A DNA stretch of 42,162 nt, taken from the NCBI GenBank assembly GCA_030699455.1, contig JAUYMN010000001.1:1-42162 (forward strand), written 5' to 3'. Origin of the DNA: Nanobdellota archaeon (GTDB lineage Archaea > Nanobdellota > Nanobdellia > SCGC-AAA011-G17 > UBA489). The position numbers and the translations under genes were made by a program. Positions 6,895-14,246 of this stretch are shown piece by piece; positions within the stretch are counted from its first letter, which is position 1, and each line of letters opens with the position of its first letter. The notes beneath the pieces are model-generated. The model saw only the letters and a list, made by a program, of their open reading frames with translations. It made no database searches and had not been told where the DNA came from.

Positions 6895-7035
6895 ATTAGG
6901 ATTTTGTAAACTTAAACCATGGTTTATAAATAAAATATTTTTCTGAGTTGTAAATCCATTTAAGACCCAAATATTTTGCATTTTTGAAGAAGTCTATTCT
7001 TCCACAATTAACAGATTCGGCATTAGAAACATTTA
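6895..7035 (+). repeat. Direct repeat flank, copy 2 (downstream of HEPN)
   Basis: The 21-bp block at 6895-6915 (19/21 to 5720-5740) and the 30-bp block at 7006-7035 (28/30 to 5888-5917) bracket a shorter, unrelated middle. Copy 2 ends in GAAACATTTAAAAG, again a BRE/TATA-like string, followed by ATGACACGAG and an early stop. The 6873-7130 gap has no gene. Confidence 0.75.
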
Positions 7036-7130
7036 AAAGCATCTTTTAGTCATAATTCATATGACACGAGTTGATTTTATTCATTGTTAGTGGATATGAT
7101 TTTACTAGTGTTAACGAAGTTCTGGAAAAG

Positions 7131-7138
7131 TTTTATAA
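7131..7138 (+). promoter_or_regulatory. TATA box of tRNA-His
   Basis: TTTTATAA lies about 30 nt before the tRNA 5' end, preceded by the purine-rich GGAAAAG expected of a BRE. Confidence 0.55.
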
Positions 7139-7166
7139 GAGAAGCAGGCAGAGCTTTAAGAGGTAT

Positions 7167-7238
7167 GACGGTCGTAGTCTAATGGTAGGATATAAGCCTG
7201 TGGAGCTTAAGGCGGGTGTTCGATTCTCCCCGACCGTC
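7167..7238 (+). tRNA. tRNA-His (anticodon GTG)
   Basis: The cloverleaf folds by hand. The acceptor ACGGTCG/CGACCGT pairs 7 of 7, with an encoded G at -1 opposite C73, the histidine identity pair. The D arm is GTCT/GGAT with an AATGGTA loop. The anticodon stem TAAGC/GCTTA is perfect around CTGTGGA, giving anticodon GTG at 7200-7202. The T loop is TTCGATT on a GGGTG/CTCCC stem with one T-T mismatch. The variable loop is short. CCA is not encoded and no intron is present. ORF 7071-7328 runs through it and is spurious. hisS lies 650 bp downstream on the same strand. Confidence 0.95.
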
Positions 7239-7290
7239 CTTTCTTTTGGAATTATGGAGGAAAAAATGACAACTAGAATGAAGAATAAAA

Positions 7291-7884
7291 GTGGTGATTT
7301 ATTTCACTTTCAGAGAAATAAAAAATGAAGATAAGATTGGTATCGGTGAGACATACTGTGAGGTGTTCAAGAGTTCTCCTTGGTTTGAGTATGATTGGAC
7401 ATTAACTGCTGCAATTTCTGAGCTTGAGAGTTCACAAACACAAGAAGGTTTTTTAGGGGTACTTGCTGAAACAAAAGAAAAAATCATTGGTTTTAGCTGG
7501 GGGTATAAACTTCCTGCTGAAATGACTGATGGAAAAAACTTTCTAGAGATGAGAAGACTCCTTATTGATTCTGGAATTAATCCAGATAGGACTTTTTATG
7601 GAAGTGAAACCGGAGTTTTAGAAGAATTACAAGGGAAAGGAATTGGAAGTGGATTATTGGAGCTTAGGACTAGATTGATGGATAAAAAATACGAAGCTAT
7701 TCTCTTTAGAACTAAGAATGACATAATGGTTCAAGTTTATGAAAATGTTTTTGGTACGGGCTCAGTGAAAATCTTGGCAAAAGATCCGACGTATCAAGAC
7801 AGAAACTTGTACTTATTGAGGGTTGGAAAGTTATCCAACTCTTTAATTCAAAACTTATTTAAAAGAAATTGGCAAGGTATATAA
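7291..7884 (+). CDS. GNAT-family N-acetyltransferase
   Basis: The 197-residue frame has a GNAT motif A (ETGVLEELQGKGIGSGLL, acetyl-CoA binding QGKGIG) at residues about 107-124 and a typical motif B end (FRTKNDIMVQVYENVFG). The substrate is unknown. The start is doubtful. The frame begins at GTG 7291 with no clear ribosome-binding site, while a strong GGAGG precedes ATG 7266 in another frame. Losing one A from the run at 7287-7290 would join that ATG to this frame. It lies between tRNA-His and hisS, one base before the hisS start, so it is co-transcribed with hisS. Confidence 0.8.
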   Translation: MVIYFTFREIKNEDKIGIGETYCEVFKSSPWFEYDWTLTAAISELESSQTQEGFLGVLAETKEKIIGFSWGYKLPAEMTDGKNFLEMRRLLIDSGINPDRTFYGSETGVLEELQGKGIGSGLLELRTRLMDKKYEAILFRTKNDIMVQVYENVFGTGSVKILAKDPTYQDRNLYLLRVGKLSNSLIQNLFKRNWQGI

Positions 7885-7885
7885 A

Positions 7886-9151
7886 ATGGAATTAAGCAGG
7901 GCTAAAGGAACAAGGGATTTTTTGCCGGAAGATAAAATAATCAGGAACGAGATAGTTGAAATTCTAAGAAAGACCTTTGAAAAATATGGGTTTAATCCTT
8001 TAGAAACACCTGTTTTGGAAAGGCTTGATATTTTAAGTTCTAAATATGCAGGGGGTGCAGAAATACTAAAAGAAACCTTCAAGCTAAAAGATCAAGGCGG
8101 AAGAGATCTAGGGCTTAGATATGATTTAACAGTTCCTTTCGCAAGAGTTATTGCCATGAATAAGGGTCTAAGAATTCCATTCAAAAGATATGCAATTGGC
8201 AGGTCTTTTAGGGATGGTCCTTTGAAGCTTGGAAGATACAGAGAATTCTGGCAATGTGATGTTGATGTAGTCGGATGCAAATCTTATGTTGCTGAAGTTG
8301 AGTTTATGGAAATGGTAAAAGATGTTTTCAAAAAAATTGGAGTTGATGTTATAATCAATATTAATGACAGAAGAATACTGGATGCTATAATTGAAAAATG
8401 TGGTGTCAACAAAGATAAGATATCCAACGTTATGCTTGTATTAGACAAGCTTGAAAAAGTTGGAGTTGAAAAAGTTAAAAAGGAATTGAGTGACAGTTTG
8501 GAAATTAGTGATGATATTTGTGATTTATTATTAAGATATAACACCTGCAATGGCAGTAACGATGACAAGATAAAATTCATTGGAGAATTCATTGGAAAAA
8601 ATGAAGGTATTGAAAATTTAAAAAAGATATTTAGCGAGATTGAAGGATTGAATTATAGTCCTGAACTTGCAAGAGGGTTATCCTATTACACCGGAACAAT
8701 ATTTGAAGTTTTTATTAAAGAATCCGAAATCAAAAGCTCAGTTGCAGCAGGAGGAAGATATGACAAGATGATTGGTGATTTTGTTGGCAATAACAATGAA
8801 TATCCGGCTGTGGGTATATCTTTTGGGCTTGACGTAATTGCAGATGCACTAAAAGAAAGAAAAGGCAGAAAGACAGTTGTTGATATTTATGTTGTCTCAG
8901 TTGGCTGTTTTGACGAAGCAAGAAAAATTGTCTCAAGATTCAGGGATGGTGGATTAAACGCTGATATAGACCTGCTTGACAGGGGAATATCAAAAAATCT
9001 TGATTATGCTTCAAAGAGCGGAATAAAGTATGTTTTATTTGTTGGAAAGAAGGAGCTGGAAGCAAAAAAAGTTAAACTGAAAAACATGGAAAGCGGTGAA
9101 GAAAAAGTAATGACTGTTAACGAATGCTTTAAATTTCTTGCAGTAAATTAA
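7886..9151 (+). CDS. hisS: Histidyl-tRNA synthetase
   Basis: The 421-residue class II synthetase attaches histidine to tRNA-His. Visible are motif 1 (RGTRDFLPED.. through NPLETPVLE), motif 2 (GRSFRDGPLKLGRYREFWQCDVDVVG), the HisRS signature GLSYYTGTIFEV, motif 3-like VAAGGRYDKMIG...GISFGLD, and a C-terminal anticodon-binding domain (VDIYVVSVG...). Length is normal. The cognate tRNA gene is just upstream. It begins one base after the GNAT stop. Its end overlaps the convergent scpA stop by 4 nt. Confidence 0.96.
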   Translation: MELSRAKGTRDFLPEDKIIRNEIVEILRKTFEKYGFNPLETPVLERLDILSSKYAGGAEILKETFKLKDQGGRDLGLRYDLTVPFARVIAMNKGLRIPFKRYAIGRSFRDGPLKLGRYREFWQCDVDVVGCKSYVAEVEFMEMVKDVFKKIGVDVIININDRRILDAIIEKCGVNKDKISNVMLVLDKLEKVGVEKVKKELSDSLEISDDICDLLLRYNTCNGSNDDKIKFIGEFIGKNEGIENLKKIFSEIEGLNYSPELARGLSYYTGTIFEVFIKESEIKSSVAAGGRYDKMIGDFVGNNNEYPAVGISFGLDVIADALKERKGRKTVVDIYVVSVGCFDEARKIVSRFRDGGLNADIDLLDRGISKNLDYASKSGIKYVLFVGKKELEAKKVKLKNMESGEEKVMTVNECFKFLAVN

Positions 9152-9873
9152 TCTCCATTAAGCAGTGTTATTTTTATTTCTGAAAATGGTTCTTCCTGTT
9201 CTATATCTATTTTTTGCTGGGTTGTAAGATGCAATAATGGAATGAAAGTCATGACCTTGTCTTCTTTTGTGTCTGTCTCCAACAAATCTGAAAAATTTAA
9301 TGTTTGTTTTTTAGTAAAAAGATAGACCACTTTTTCATATACTGATTTTATCAAGTCAGATATGTTGTAAAAATTCTTTGGCATTACTGCTTCTTCTATC
9401 AATGGTTCTTCATAAAGGCGTTTTATTCTTCTCCTTTCATCCACCTCCAGTGCTTTTTCCAATGCCTTCATTAATTCATTCAAAGTTACCTGCCTTTTCC
9501 TTGCCTGCGGAGTTTTTATCAGAAGCCTTGGGAATTCCTTCCCGTCTATTGCATATTTATAATCTTGGTCTGTGTCTTCCAATAAGAGATCTTCCTCAGG
9601 TGGATACAGAAGAGTATCAAATTCTGCAAGATGTTCATTTAGTAGTCTGTCAGATTTTATCCTAAGCAATATTGCTGATGCCAAAACCATTTTGCCCGAT
9701 ATGAAAAAGTTATGTTCCTGAAGATTTTTTATTGCGCTGATATATCTTGCTGAAAGCTTGCTAATGTCTATGTCCCATGGATTTATTTCGCCACTTTTTA
9801 TCAGCTCATAAATTATTGTCTGCCATGTTATCTCATCTTTTTTTACCAATAAATTGTATATTTTGTCTTCCAT
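9148..9873 (-). CDS. scpA: Segregation and condensation protein A (ScpA kleisin)
   Basis: The 241-residue kleisin bridges SMC heads. The N-terminal block EITWQTIIYELIKSGEINPWDIDISKLSARYI (residues about 14-45) and ISGKMVLASAILLRIKSDRLL are characteristic of archaeal/bacterial ScpA. The C-terminal winged-helix part (KVMTFIPLLHLTTQQKIDIEQEEPFSEI) matches too. The partner smc is not in the window. It is convergent with hisS. Confidence 0.92.
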   Translation of the reverse strand: MEDKIYNLLVKKDEITWQTIIYELIKSGEINPWDIDISKLSARYISAIKNLQEHNFFISGKMVLASAILLRIKSDRLLNEHLAEFDTLLYPPEEDLLLEDTDQDYKYAIDGKEFPRLLIKTPQARKRQVTLNELMKALEKALEVDERRRIKRLYEEPLIEEAVMPKNFYNISDLIKSVYEKVVYLFTKKQTLNFSDLLETDTKEDKVMTFIPLLHLTTQQKIDIEQEEPFSEIKITLLNGD

Positions 9874-9970
9874 TGCTGTTTATAAACAAATTAACCCCTT
9901 TATAATCCTTTCTTAGCCCTTATAGCACCAAATTTCATGTTACTATTATAAAATGGTTACAATAGAAAGA

Positions 9971-9979
9971 TTTATATAT
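9971..9979 (+). promoter_or_regulatory. TATA box ahead of a candidate ncRNA
   Basis: TTTATATAT, preceded by GAAAG as BRE, predicts transcription start near 10000, exactly where the structured segment begins. No plus-strand ORF follows. Confidence 0.5.
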
Positions 9980-9997
9980 GAGATTTGAACTGTATTA

Positions 9998-10079
9998 TCT
10001 ATCACCTCTTTTTCCCAGGAAGAAACTTTCGGGTTTCTTCCCCGGGTTTGCTTCGCAACAGATAGAATTATGCTTTTTT
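9998..10079 (+). ncRNA. Candidate structured small RNA (three-way junction) between scpA and an acidic-protein gene
   Basis: A closing stem TCTATC/GATAGA (9998-10003 with 10061-10066) encloses two hairpins. One is CCC-A-GGAAGAAAC/GTTTCTTCC-CC-GGG (10014-10046) with a TTTCGG loop. The other is TTGC-TTC-GCAA (10048-10058). A TATA box lies at the right distance upstream, and TTTTTT at 10074-10079 would terminate. No family is recognised; the pattern does not match SRP RNA, RNase P, 5S or a tRNA. The strand is chosen by the TATA box. Alternatively the long hairpin is only a terminator for the minus-strand gene ending at 10068, though then the closing stem and TATA box are unexplained. Confidence 0.5.
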
Positions 10080-10925
10080 GTTTTTATTCAACTTCTTGAC
10101 TGCTTCATCTGAATTGAATAATCTTCTTGTCAGACTAGAAATAGTATCCATACTGAAGGTTGTTCCAATGTGCGGATGACCGTTATTATAAACATAAGGC
10201 TCTTCCTTGTTATCAGTAATTTGTGGTTTTGAAACAGGATTTTTCATGGTTAATTTCCTAAAGAGATCTTCATTTTTCTCATCTTCTGTCGGCAATTTAA
10301 TTTCAGCATCCACTTTGGGTATATGCTGTATTTGTGAATGTTCCTGTCTTATTTTTTCTATTTCCTCATGTGATTCTTGTGCTTTTCTTATTAATTCATC
10401 TGTATCCGTATTTATTTGTGACCTTGGGTTTGATAATTTCAGCAGAATTTCCGAATGGTCTTCAGGCTGCACTTCTTCGGCCTTATTTTCCTGCACATAT
10501 TTTTTTGTCAGTTCAGACAAAGGTATTCCTGAAATTTCCCCTATGTCTTTTAATATTTCATCAGCTGTTGATTTCTCCTGTTCCGTTTCAGCTATTTTTT
10601 GCAACTCGGATAAATCCCTGTTTTCTATGGGATTATTTTTATGCGTTGATTTTTCCAATAAGTCTATCTTTGAACTGTAAACATCTTCAAAAGAATTAGA
10701 TCCGCCTGTAATTTTTGGTTCTTCAGGCTGCACTTCTGAATGCTCTGGCGTTATTGGCTCTTCCATATATTCTTCAGCATACTCATACATTCCTTCTTCA
10801 ACATCGCTTTTATCTACAGGATTTCCATCCTCATCAATGTACTCAACATCAGATAATAATTCTTTAGAATCACTTCCAGAAAAATCTTCTTCTGAAACAT
10901 CGCTTTTATCACCTTCGTTCATCAT
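10068..10925 (-). CDS. Acidic, largely disordered protein, unknown function
   Basis: A long frame (299 residues in the track) of Glu/Asp/Ser/Lys-rich, low-complexity sequence without a recognised domain. The C-terminal segment (YVYNNGHPHIGTTFSMDTISSLTRRLF) is the only ordered-looking part. I start it at the ATG-ATG near 10925 (MMNEGDKSD), because a TATA-like TATTTAAA overlaps the first codons of the longer ORF and would give a leaderless transcript there. It lies downstream of the eS31 operon but with its own promoter. Confidence 0.6.
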   Translation of the reverse strand: MMNEGDKSDVSEEDFSGSDSKELLSDVEYIDEDGNPVDKSDVEEGMYEYAEEYMEEPITPEHSEVQPEEPKITGGSNSFEDVYSSKIDLLEKSTHKNNPIENRDLSELQKIAETEQEKSTADEILKDIGEISGIPLSELTKKYVQENKAEEVQPEDHSEILLKLSNPRSQINTDTDELIRKAQESHEEIEKIRQEHSQIQHIPKVDAEIKLPTEDEKNEDLFRKLTMKNPVSKPQITDNKEEPYVYNNGHPHIGTTFSMDTISSLTRRLFNSDEAVKKLNKNKKA

Positions 10926-10988
10926 TTGACCATATTTTTTTTGTTTTAAATATGTTATGGTAACCAATGAGTCTCATTCCAACAGTTA

Positions 10989-11186
10989 TTATGGAACTGG
11001 TTCTTTCTTCTGAAATTCAGTATACCCGCTTTTTCCACATGTTTTTCTATTTTTATGTACTGCCATGAATACTCCCGCACCTTCTTTTGGAGAAAATGGA
11101 TTCTTCCTTATTAGTTTGCCATCCTTTACCTCATACATCTTCCATCTCTGTGAGGGTTTCTTGTTTTTTACCTTTTTTTTCGCCAT
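10989..11186 (-). CDS. rps27ae: Ribosomal protein eS31 (S27ae), zinc ligands mostly lost
   Basis: The 65-residue small-subunit protein is recognised by QRWKMYEVKDGKLIRK and EGAGVFMAVHKNRKTCGKSGYTEF. Archaeal eS31 normally has FCPRCGPGVFM...CGKCGYTE with a four-Cys zinc ribbon; here the ligands read S, E, C, S. Three of four are missing, so zinc binding should be lost. The start overlaps the eS24 stop by one base. The operon order Rpo7-Spt4-eS24-eS31 is conserved in archaea. Confidence 0.92.
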   Translation of the reverse strand: MAKKKVKNKKPSQRWKMYEVKDGKLIRKNPFSPKEGAGVFMAVHKNRKTCGKSGYTEFQKKEPVP

Positions 11187-11545
11187 TATTCTTCCGATTT
11201 TCCAGCTTCCTGTGGTTTTTCCTCTTTCACTTTTTCAGCCTTTTTTTCTGCATGCTGTTTTTTTAAATCTTCCAGTCTTGCTTTCTTTTTGTTTATCTTT
11301 TCTATCTCATCTTTTGACTTTTCATCTTCATATATATGTGCTGTTATTTCTGCTGTAAAATTTCCAAAATTATTTTTTATTTTTTTTACTGAAATTAATT
11401 TTACATCTACCTTTGTCTTTTCCGAAACTTCCTTTAACATTTCCTGAGTGCTGGGTGTCGGTTTTTTAGAATGATCTATTTCCAGCTTTATTTCCTTTCT
11501 TTTTAACAGTGGATGCATTTGTTCTGATTTTATTTTGGATGTCAT
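11186..11545 (-). CDS. rps24e: Ribosomal protein eS24
   Basis: The 119-residue protein has the eS24 core: NPLLxRKE-like MHPLLKRKEIKLEIDHSKKPTPSTQEMLKEVSEK and ISVKKIKNNFGNFTAEITAHIYEDEK. The C-terminal 40 residues are a Lys/Glu-rich tail longer than the family core. ATG overlaps the spt4 stop (ATGA). It belongs to the transcription/translation operon 12671-10989. Confidence 0.93.
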   Translation of the reverse strand: MTSKIKSEQMHPLLKRKEIKLEIDHSKKPTPSTQEMLKEVSEKTKVDVKLISVKKIKNNFGNFTAEITAHIYEDEKSKDEIEKINKKKARLEDLKKQHAEKKAEKVKEEKPQEAGKSEE

Positions 11546-11724
11546 TTTGTTTTGATTGCATATTCTCCTTTTATTTTTAATCCAACTTTTTCTGCTATTT
11601 CTGATTTTTCAGAATTGCTGACATATATTCTGCCTTTCCATGTTTCTGTAAACTGGTTTCCTTTGCATATGGGGCATGTTGTTCCCTCAACAAATATCTT
11701 GCATAATTTGCATACTTTTTTCAT
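11542..11724 (-). CDS. spt4: Transcription elongation factor Spt4 (RpoE'')
   Basis: The 60-residue protein has a zinc ribbon C5-x2-C8...C17-x2-C20 (VCKLCKIF...TTCPICKGNQFTETWKGRIYV), typical of archaeal Spt4, which pairs with Spt5 on RNA polymerase to aid processivity. The start overlaps the Rpo7 stop by 4 nt. Confidence 0.94.
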   Translation of the reverse strand: MKKVCKLCKIFVEGTTCPICKGNQFTETWKGRIYVSNSEKSEIAEKVGLKIKGEYAIKTK

Positions 11725-12290
11725 TTTTTGGCTTCTTTTGTAGTTTTCTTATCTTTTGTTAATTCTTCTTTTATCCATTTTAAGGCGCCCAATCTATGCT
11801 GGCGCATTGTCAGTCCAATTTTTGGATTGTTCATATCCTTATATGATGCTGCAACTATCTTTGCTCTGCAAATTTCTCCAGGTTTTAATATTTTCTTTGT
11901 TTCTTTTCCAGTCAGAACATTTGTTTTTGAAAAGGATACAAAATCATCCATTGTCTGTGAAATATGTATCATGCCATCAATTGGCCCTAAAATCATGAAC
12001 GCTCCGAATTCGCTTATTTCTGATATCCTTCCCACTACTGTTTCATTTATTTCTGGCTTGAATGTAATTGCCCTAAATAAAGTATCATAATAAGCTGCTC
12101 CATCACCTGGAATAATTATTCCTTCTCCAACACTCAAGACCTCTGTAACTCCCATCACAATGCCCAAGTCCTTTGAGACAAAATTTTCAAATTCATTATT
12201 CAGACTTCTTAGTATGGATGTTTTTGTGTCGCTCCCAAACTCTGATGGGGGGACCCTCACATGACTCCTAACTTCCAATTCATAGAACAT
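11721..12290 (-). CDS. rpo7: RNA polymerase subunit Rpo7 (RpoE')
   Basis: The 189-residue protein has the N-terminal Rpb7 tip domain (MFYELEVRSHVRVPPSEFG) and a C-terminal S1 domain (VVGRISEISEFGAFMILGPIDGMIHISQ). In archaea it forms the stalk with Rpo4 and helps open-complex formation and RNA binding. It starts 15 bases after the PIN gene and is co-transcribed with spt4, eS24 and eS31. Confidence 0.95.
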   Translation of the reverse strand: MFYELEVRSHVRVPPSEFGSDTKTSILRSLNNEFENFVSKDLGIVMGVTEVLSVGEGIIIPGDGAAYYDTLFRAITFKPEINETVVGRISEISEFGAFMILGPIDGMIHISQTMDDFVSFSKTNVLTGKETKKILKPGEICRAKIVAASYKDMNNPKIGLTMRQHRLGALKWIKEELTKDKKTTKEAKK

Positions 12291-12305
12291 TTTTTCTGAA
12301 ACGCC

Positions 12306-12671
12306 TTAATTCACCATTTTAAGGTATCTTTTCTGCCTTATTGTAATTAGCCTTGCCTTCCTCTTTTTAAGCTTTTCTTTTAAAGCTTTGTCCTGCGTTG
12401 CTATTATGTCATTTGGATTTGATTCTGCATGGGATATTAATAAAGAATCAACATTTTTATCCTGGCTTGTCTTTATTTCAACAGCTCCAAGGTTTTTTAA
12501 AATTGCCAATGCAAGTTTTTCCAGAGGCTTATTTTTCAGCTCTTCCCTTGATTTATCAACATAATATATTGAGAATGGCTCATCCAAAAGATTTGATAAT
12601 TCAGATTTTAAATCTATCTTAAAAGACAGAGCTGTCAGTATAAATGAAGTGTCTAATACTATTTTTTTCAT
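12306..12671 (-). CDS. Fcf1/Utp24-like PIN-domain protein
   Basis: The 121-residue PIN domain has IVLDTSFILTAL (first Asp), a central acidic segment (DKSREELKN), and NPNDIIATQDKALKEKLKKRKARLITIRQKRYLKM (final Asp residues and Fcf1-like basic C-terminus). Its conserved place ahead of rpo7/spt4 in archaea, with no antitoxin beside it, marks it as the housekeeping PIN protein related to eukaryotic rRNA-processing Fcf1/Utp24 rather than a VapC toxin. An rRNA-processing role is inferred. Confidence 0.85.
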   Translation of the reverse strand: MKKIVLDTSFILTALSFKIDLKSELSNLLDEPFSIYYVDKSREELKNKPLEKLALAILKNLGAVEIKTSQDKNVDSLLISHAESNPNDIIATQDKALKEKLKKRKARLITIRQKRYLKMVN

Positions 12672-12721
12672 GGTTAACCATATGAAATAATATTTAAATA
12701 GATGGTGGTAAGCTTCTTTGT

Positions 12722-13006
12722 ATGAAAGAGATAACTGATGAAAAGTTAGATAAGTATTTTTCTATAACCGACAGGGCATTGATTAAGGCTAAAAATGCAG
12801 ATGAAAATTTAATCTTAGATGGTGCCAGAAAAGATTTTTTGGACATGGTTGAAAGATATGTATCTGACGCTAAACATTTTAGAAATAATGGAGATTACGT
12901 TAATGCTTTTGCAGCTGTAAGCTATGCACATGGCTGGCTGGATGCCGGTGCCAGAATTGGTCTATGGGATGTAAAAGATTCTGAGTTGTTTACCGTTGAT
13001 GATTAA
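12722..13006 (+). CDS. DUF357 family protein
   Basis: The 94-residue all-helical protein matches DUF357 (COG1849): ERYVSDAKHFRNNGDYVNAFAAVSYAHGWLDAGARIGLW is the signature. Function is unknown; it is an archaeal protein often near information-processing genes. The TATA-like TATTTAAAT at about 12690-12698 makes the ATG nearly leaderless. It is divergent from the Fcf1-like gene. Confidence 0.88.
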   Translation: MKEITDEKLDKYFSITDRALIKAKNADENLILDGARKDFLDMVERYVSDAKHFRNNGDYVNAFAAVSYAHGWLDAGARIGLWDVKDSELFTVDD

Positions 13007-13043
13007 GAAAAGTTATATAAATAAATAAGATAGTTTCTGTAGC

Positions 13044-13736
13044 ATGAATGTTGAGGTGTTAAGCATTGGTGGCAGTCTTATTTTTAGAAATGGAAAAGTA
13101 CGAGTGGATTACATAAGAAAACTAAAAAAATTAATAGATTCTTATTCTGACAGGAAATTTGTTATTGTTGTTGGAGGCGGTAGTATTGCAAGGGTATACA
13201 TTAATGCATTGGAGAAATTTAGGCTGAGTGATGAATTTAAGGGCCATATTGGAATTGCAATTACTAGAGTGAATGCAAGAATGGTTGCAAACATTTTTGG
13301 CAAGCATGCTAATGCCAATAATCTGCCAAAATCAATTAAAGATATCAGAGGTTTGCTACTGAAACACAAGATTGTTATTTGTGGTGCACTAAGATATGAA
13401 AAAGATGTAACTACCGACAGCACTGCAGCAAAGATTGCATTGGGGCTAAAAGCAGAGTTCATAAATGTGACCAATGTCAAGGGATTATACAGCAGGGATC
13501 CAAGGAAGTATGCCTTTGCAAAATTTATTTCCCATATTAATTATGATGATTTTAGCAGAATTGCTAGTAAAATGAATTACAGACCAGGACAGCATTTTGT
13601 CCTTGATCAACACGCTGCAAAAATAATAAGAGATCATAAGATTCCTACTTATATCTTAGGATCAAGCCTTGGTAATTTGAAGAAGTTTTTGGATGGATAT
13701 AATTTTGTAGGCACAAGAATTTCTCAAGATTTATAA
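13044..13736 (+). CDS. pyrH: Uridylate kinase, archaeal type
   Basis: The 230-residue amino-acid-kinase-fold enzyme phosphorylates UMP to UDP. Seen are SIGGSLIF (phosphate loop), FVIVVGGGSIAR, TTDSTAAKIAL, NVTNVKGLYSRDPRKY and the final GTRIS. The usual GxxPGxTTD segment reads GALRYEKDVTTD, a mild divergence. TATA at about 13011-13019 (TTATATAAA) makes the transcript leaderless. Confidence 0.9.
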   Translation: MNVEVLSIGGSLIFRNGKVRVDYIRKLKKLIDSYSDRKFVIVVGGGSIARVYINALEKFRLSDEFKGHIGIAITRVNARMVANIFGKHANANNLPKSIKDIRGLLLKHKIVICGALRYEKDVTTDSTAAKIALGLKAEFINVTNVKGLYSRDPRKYAFAKFISHINYDDFSRIASKMNYRPGQHFVLDQHAAKIIRDHKIPTYILGSSLGNLKKFLDGYNFVGTRISQDL

Positions 13737-13760
13737 GCATAAGATTTTAGCTATTAAGTA

Positions 13761-14246
13761 ATGAAAGTAATAGCAGTTACCGGAAGTGCTGGAGCTGGCA
13801 AGACAGTCTATGCCAAAAGATTAGCCAAGGACAATGGTTATTTATATTTTAATGTTGGAAAGTTTATTAAAAAATATAAAGTTTATGACTATTATGACAG
13901 AAAATTTGATACTTATGCTGTTGACATAAGAGAACTTGTTAATGTTTTGAGTGATGTTGTATATGGATTAAAGAAAGAAGGTTGGAAAGGTGTAGTTTTG
14001 GATGGTCATTTAAGCCATTATCTTAGCAATAAAATTATAGATTATGTGATAGTTATAAGATGTGATATTAAAACATTAAGGCAAAGACTAATTAAAAGAA
14101 AATATTCTAAGAAAAAAATAGAAGAAAATGTTGAGGCTGAGATAATGGAAACCTGCCTGATTGAATCTGAAGAATTAGGGCATAAGGTTAAAGTTGTTGA
14201 AGGAAAAGGATTAAATAAATCAACAAGAAGGCAAAAAAATGATTGA
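13761..14246 (+). CDS. AK6/Fap7-family adenylate kinase-like NTPase
   Basis: The 161-residue P-loop protein has GSAGAGKTVYAKRLA (Walker A, residues 8-22), a DYYDRKFDTYAVD segment, and VVLDGHLSHYL (Walker B-like, the AK6 hallmark DGHxSH). AK6/Fap7 proteins release uS11 during 40S/30S maturation and have adenylate kinase activity; the role here is inferred from the family. It overlaps the RNase P gene rnp3 by 8 nt and sits in an RNA-processing cluster. Confidence 0.88.
   Translation: MKVIAVTGSAGAGKTVYAKRLAKDNGYLYFNVGKFIKKYKVYDYYDRKFDTYAVDIRELVNVLSDVVYGLKKEGWKGVVLDGHLSHYLSNKIIDYVIVIRCDIKTLRQRLIKRKYSKKKIEENVEAEIMETCLIESEELGHKVKVVEGKGLNKSTRRQKND

Noticed and set aside
7071-7328. 85-aa ORF over tRNA-His
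   Set aside because: It reads straight through a well-formed tRNA; only its last part, from ATG 7266, matters for the GNAT start question.
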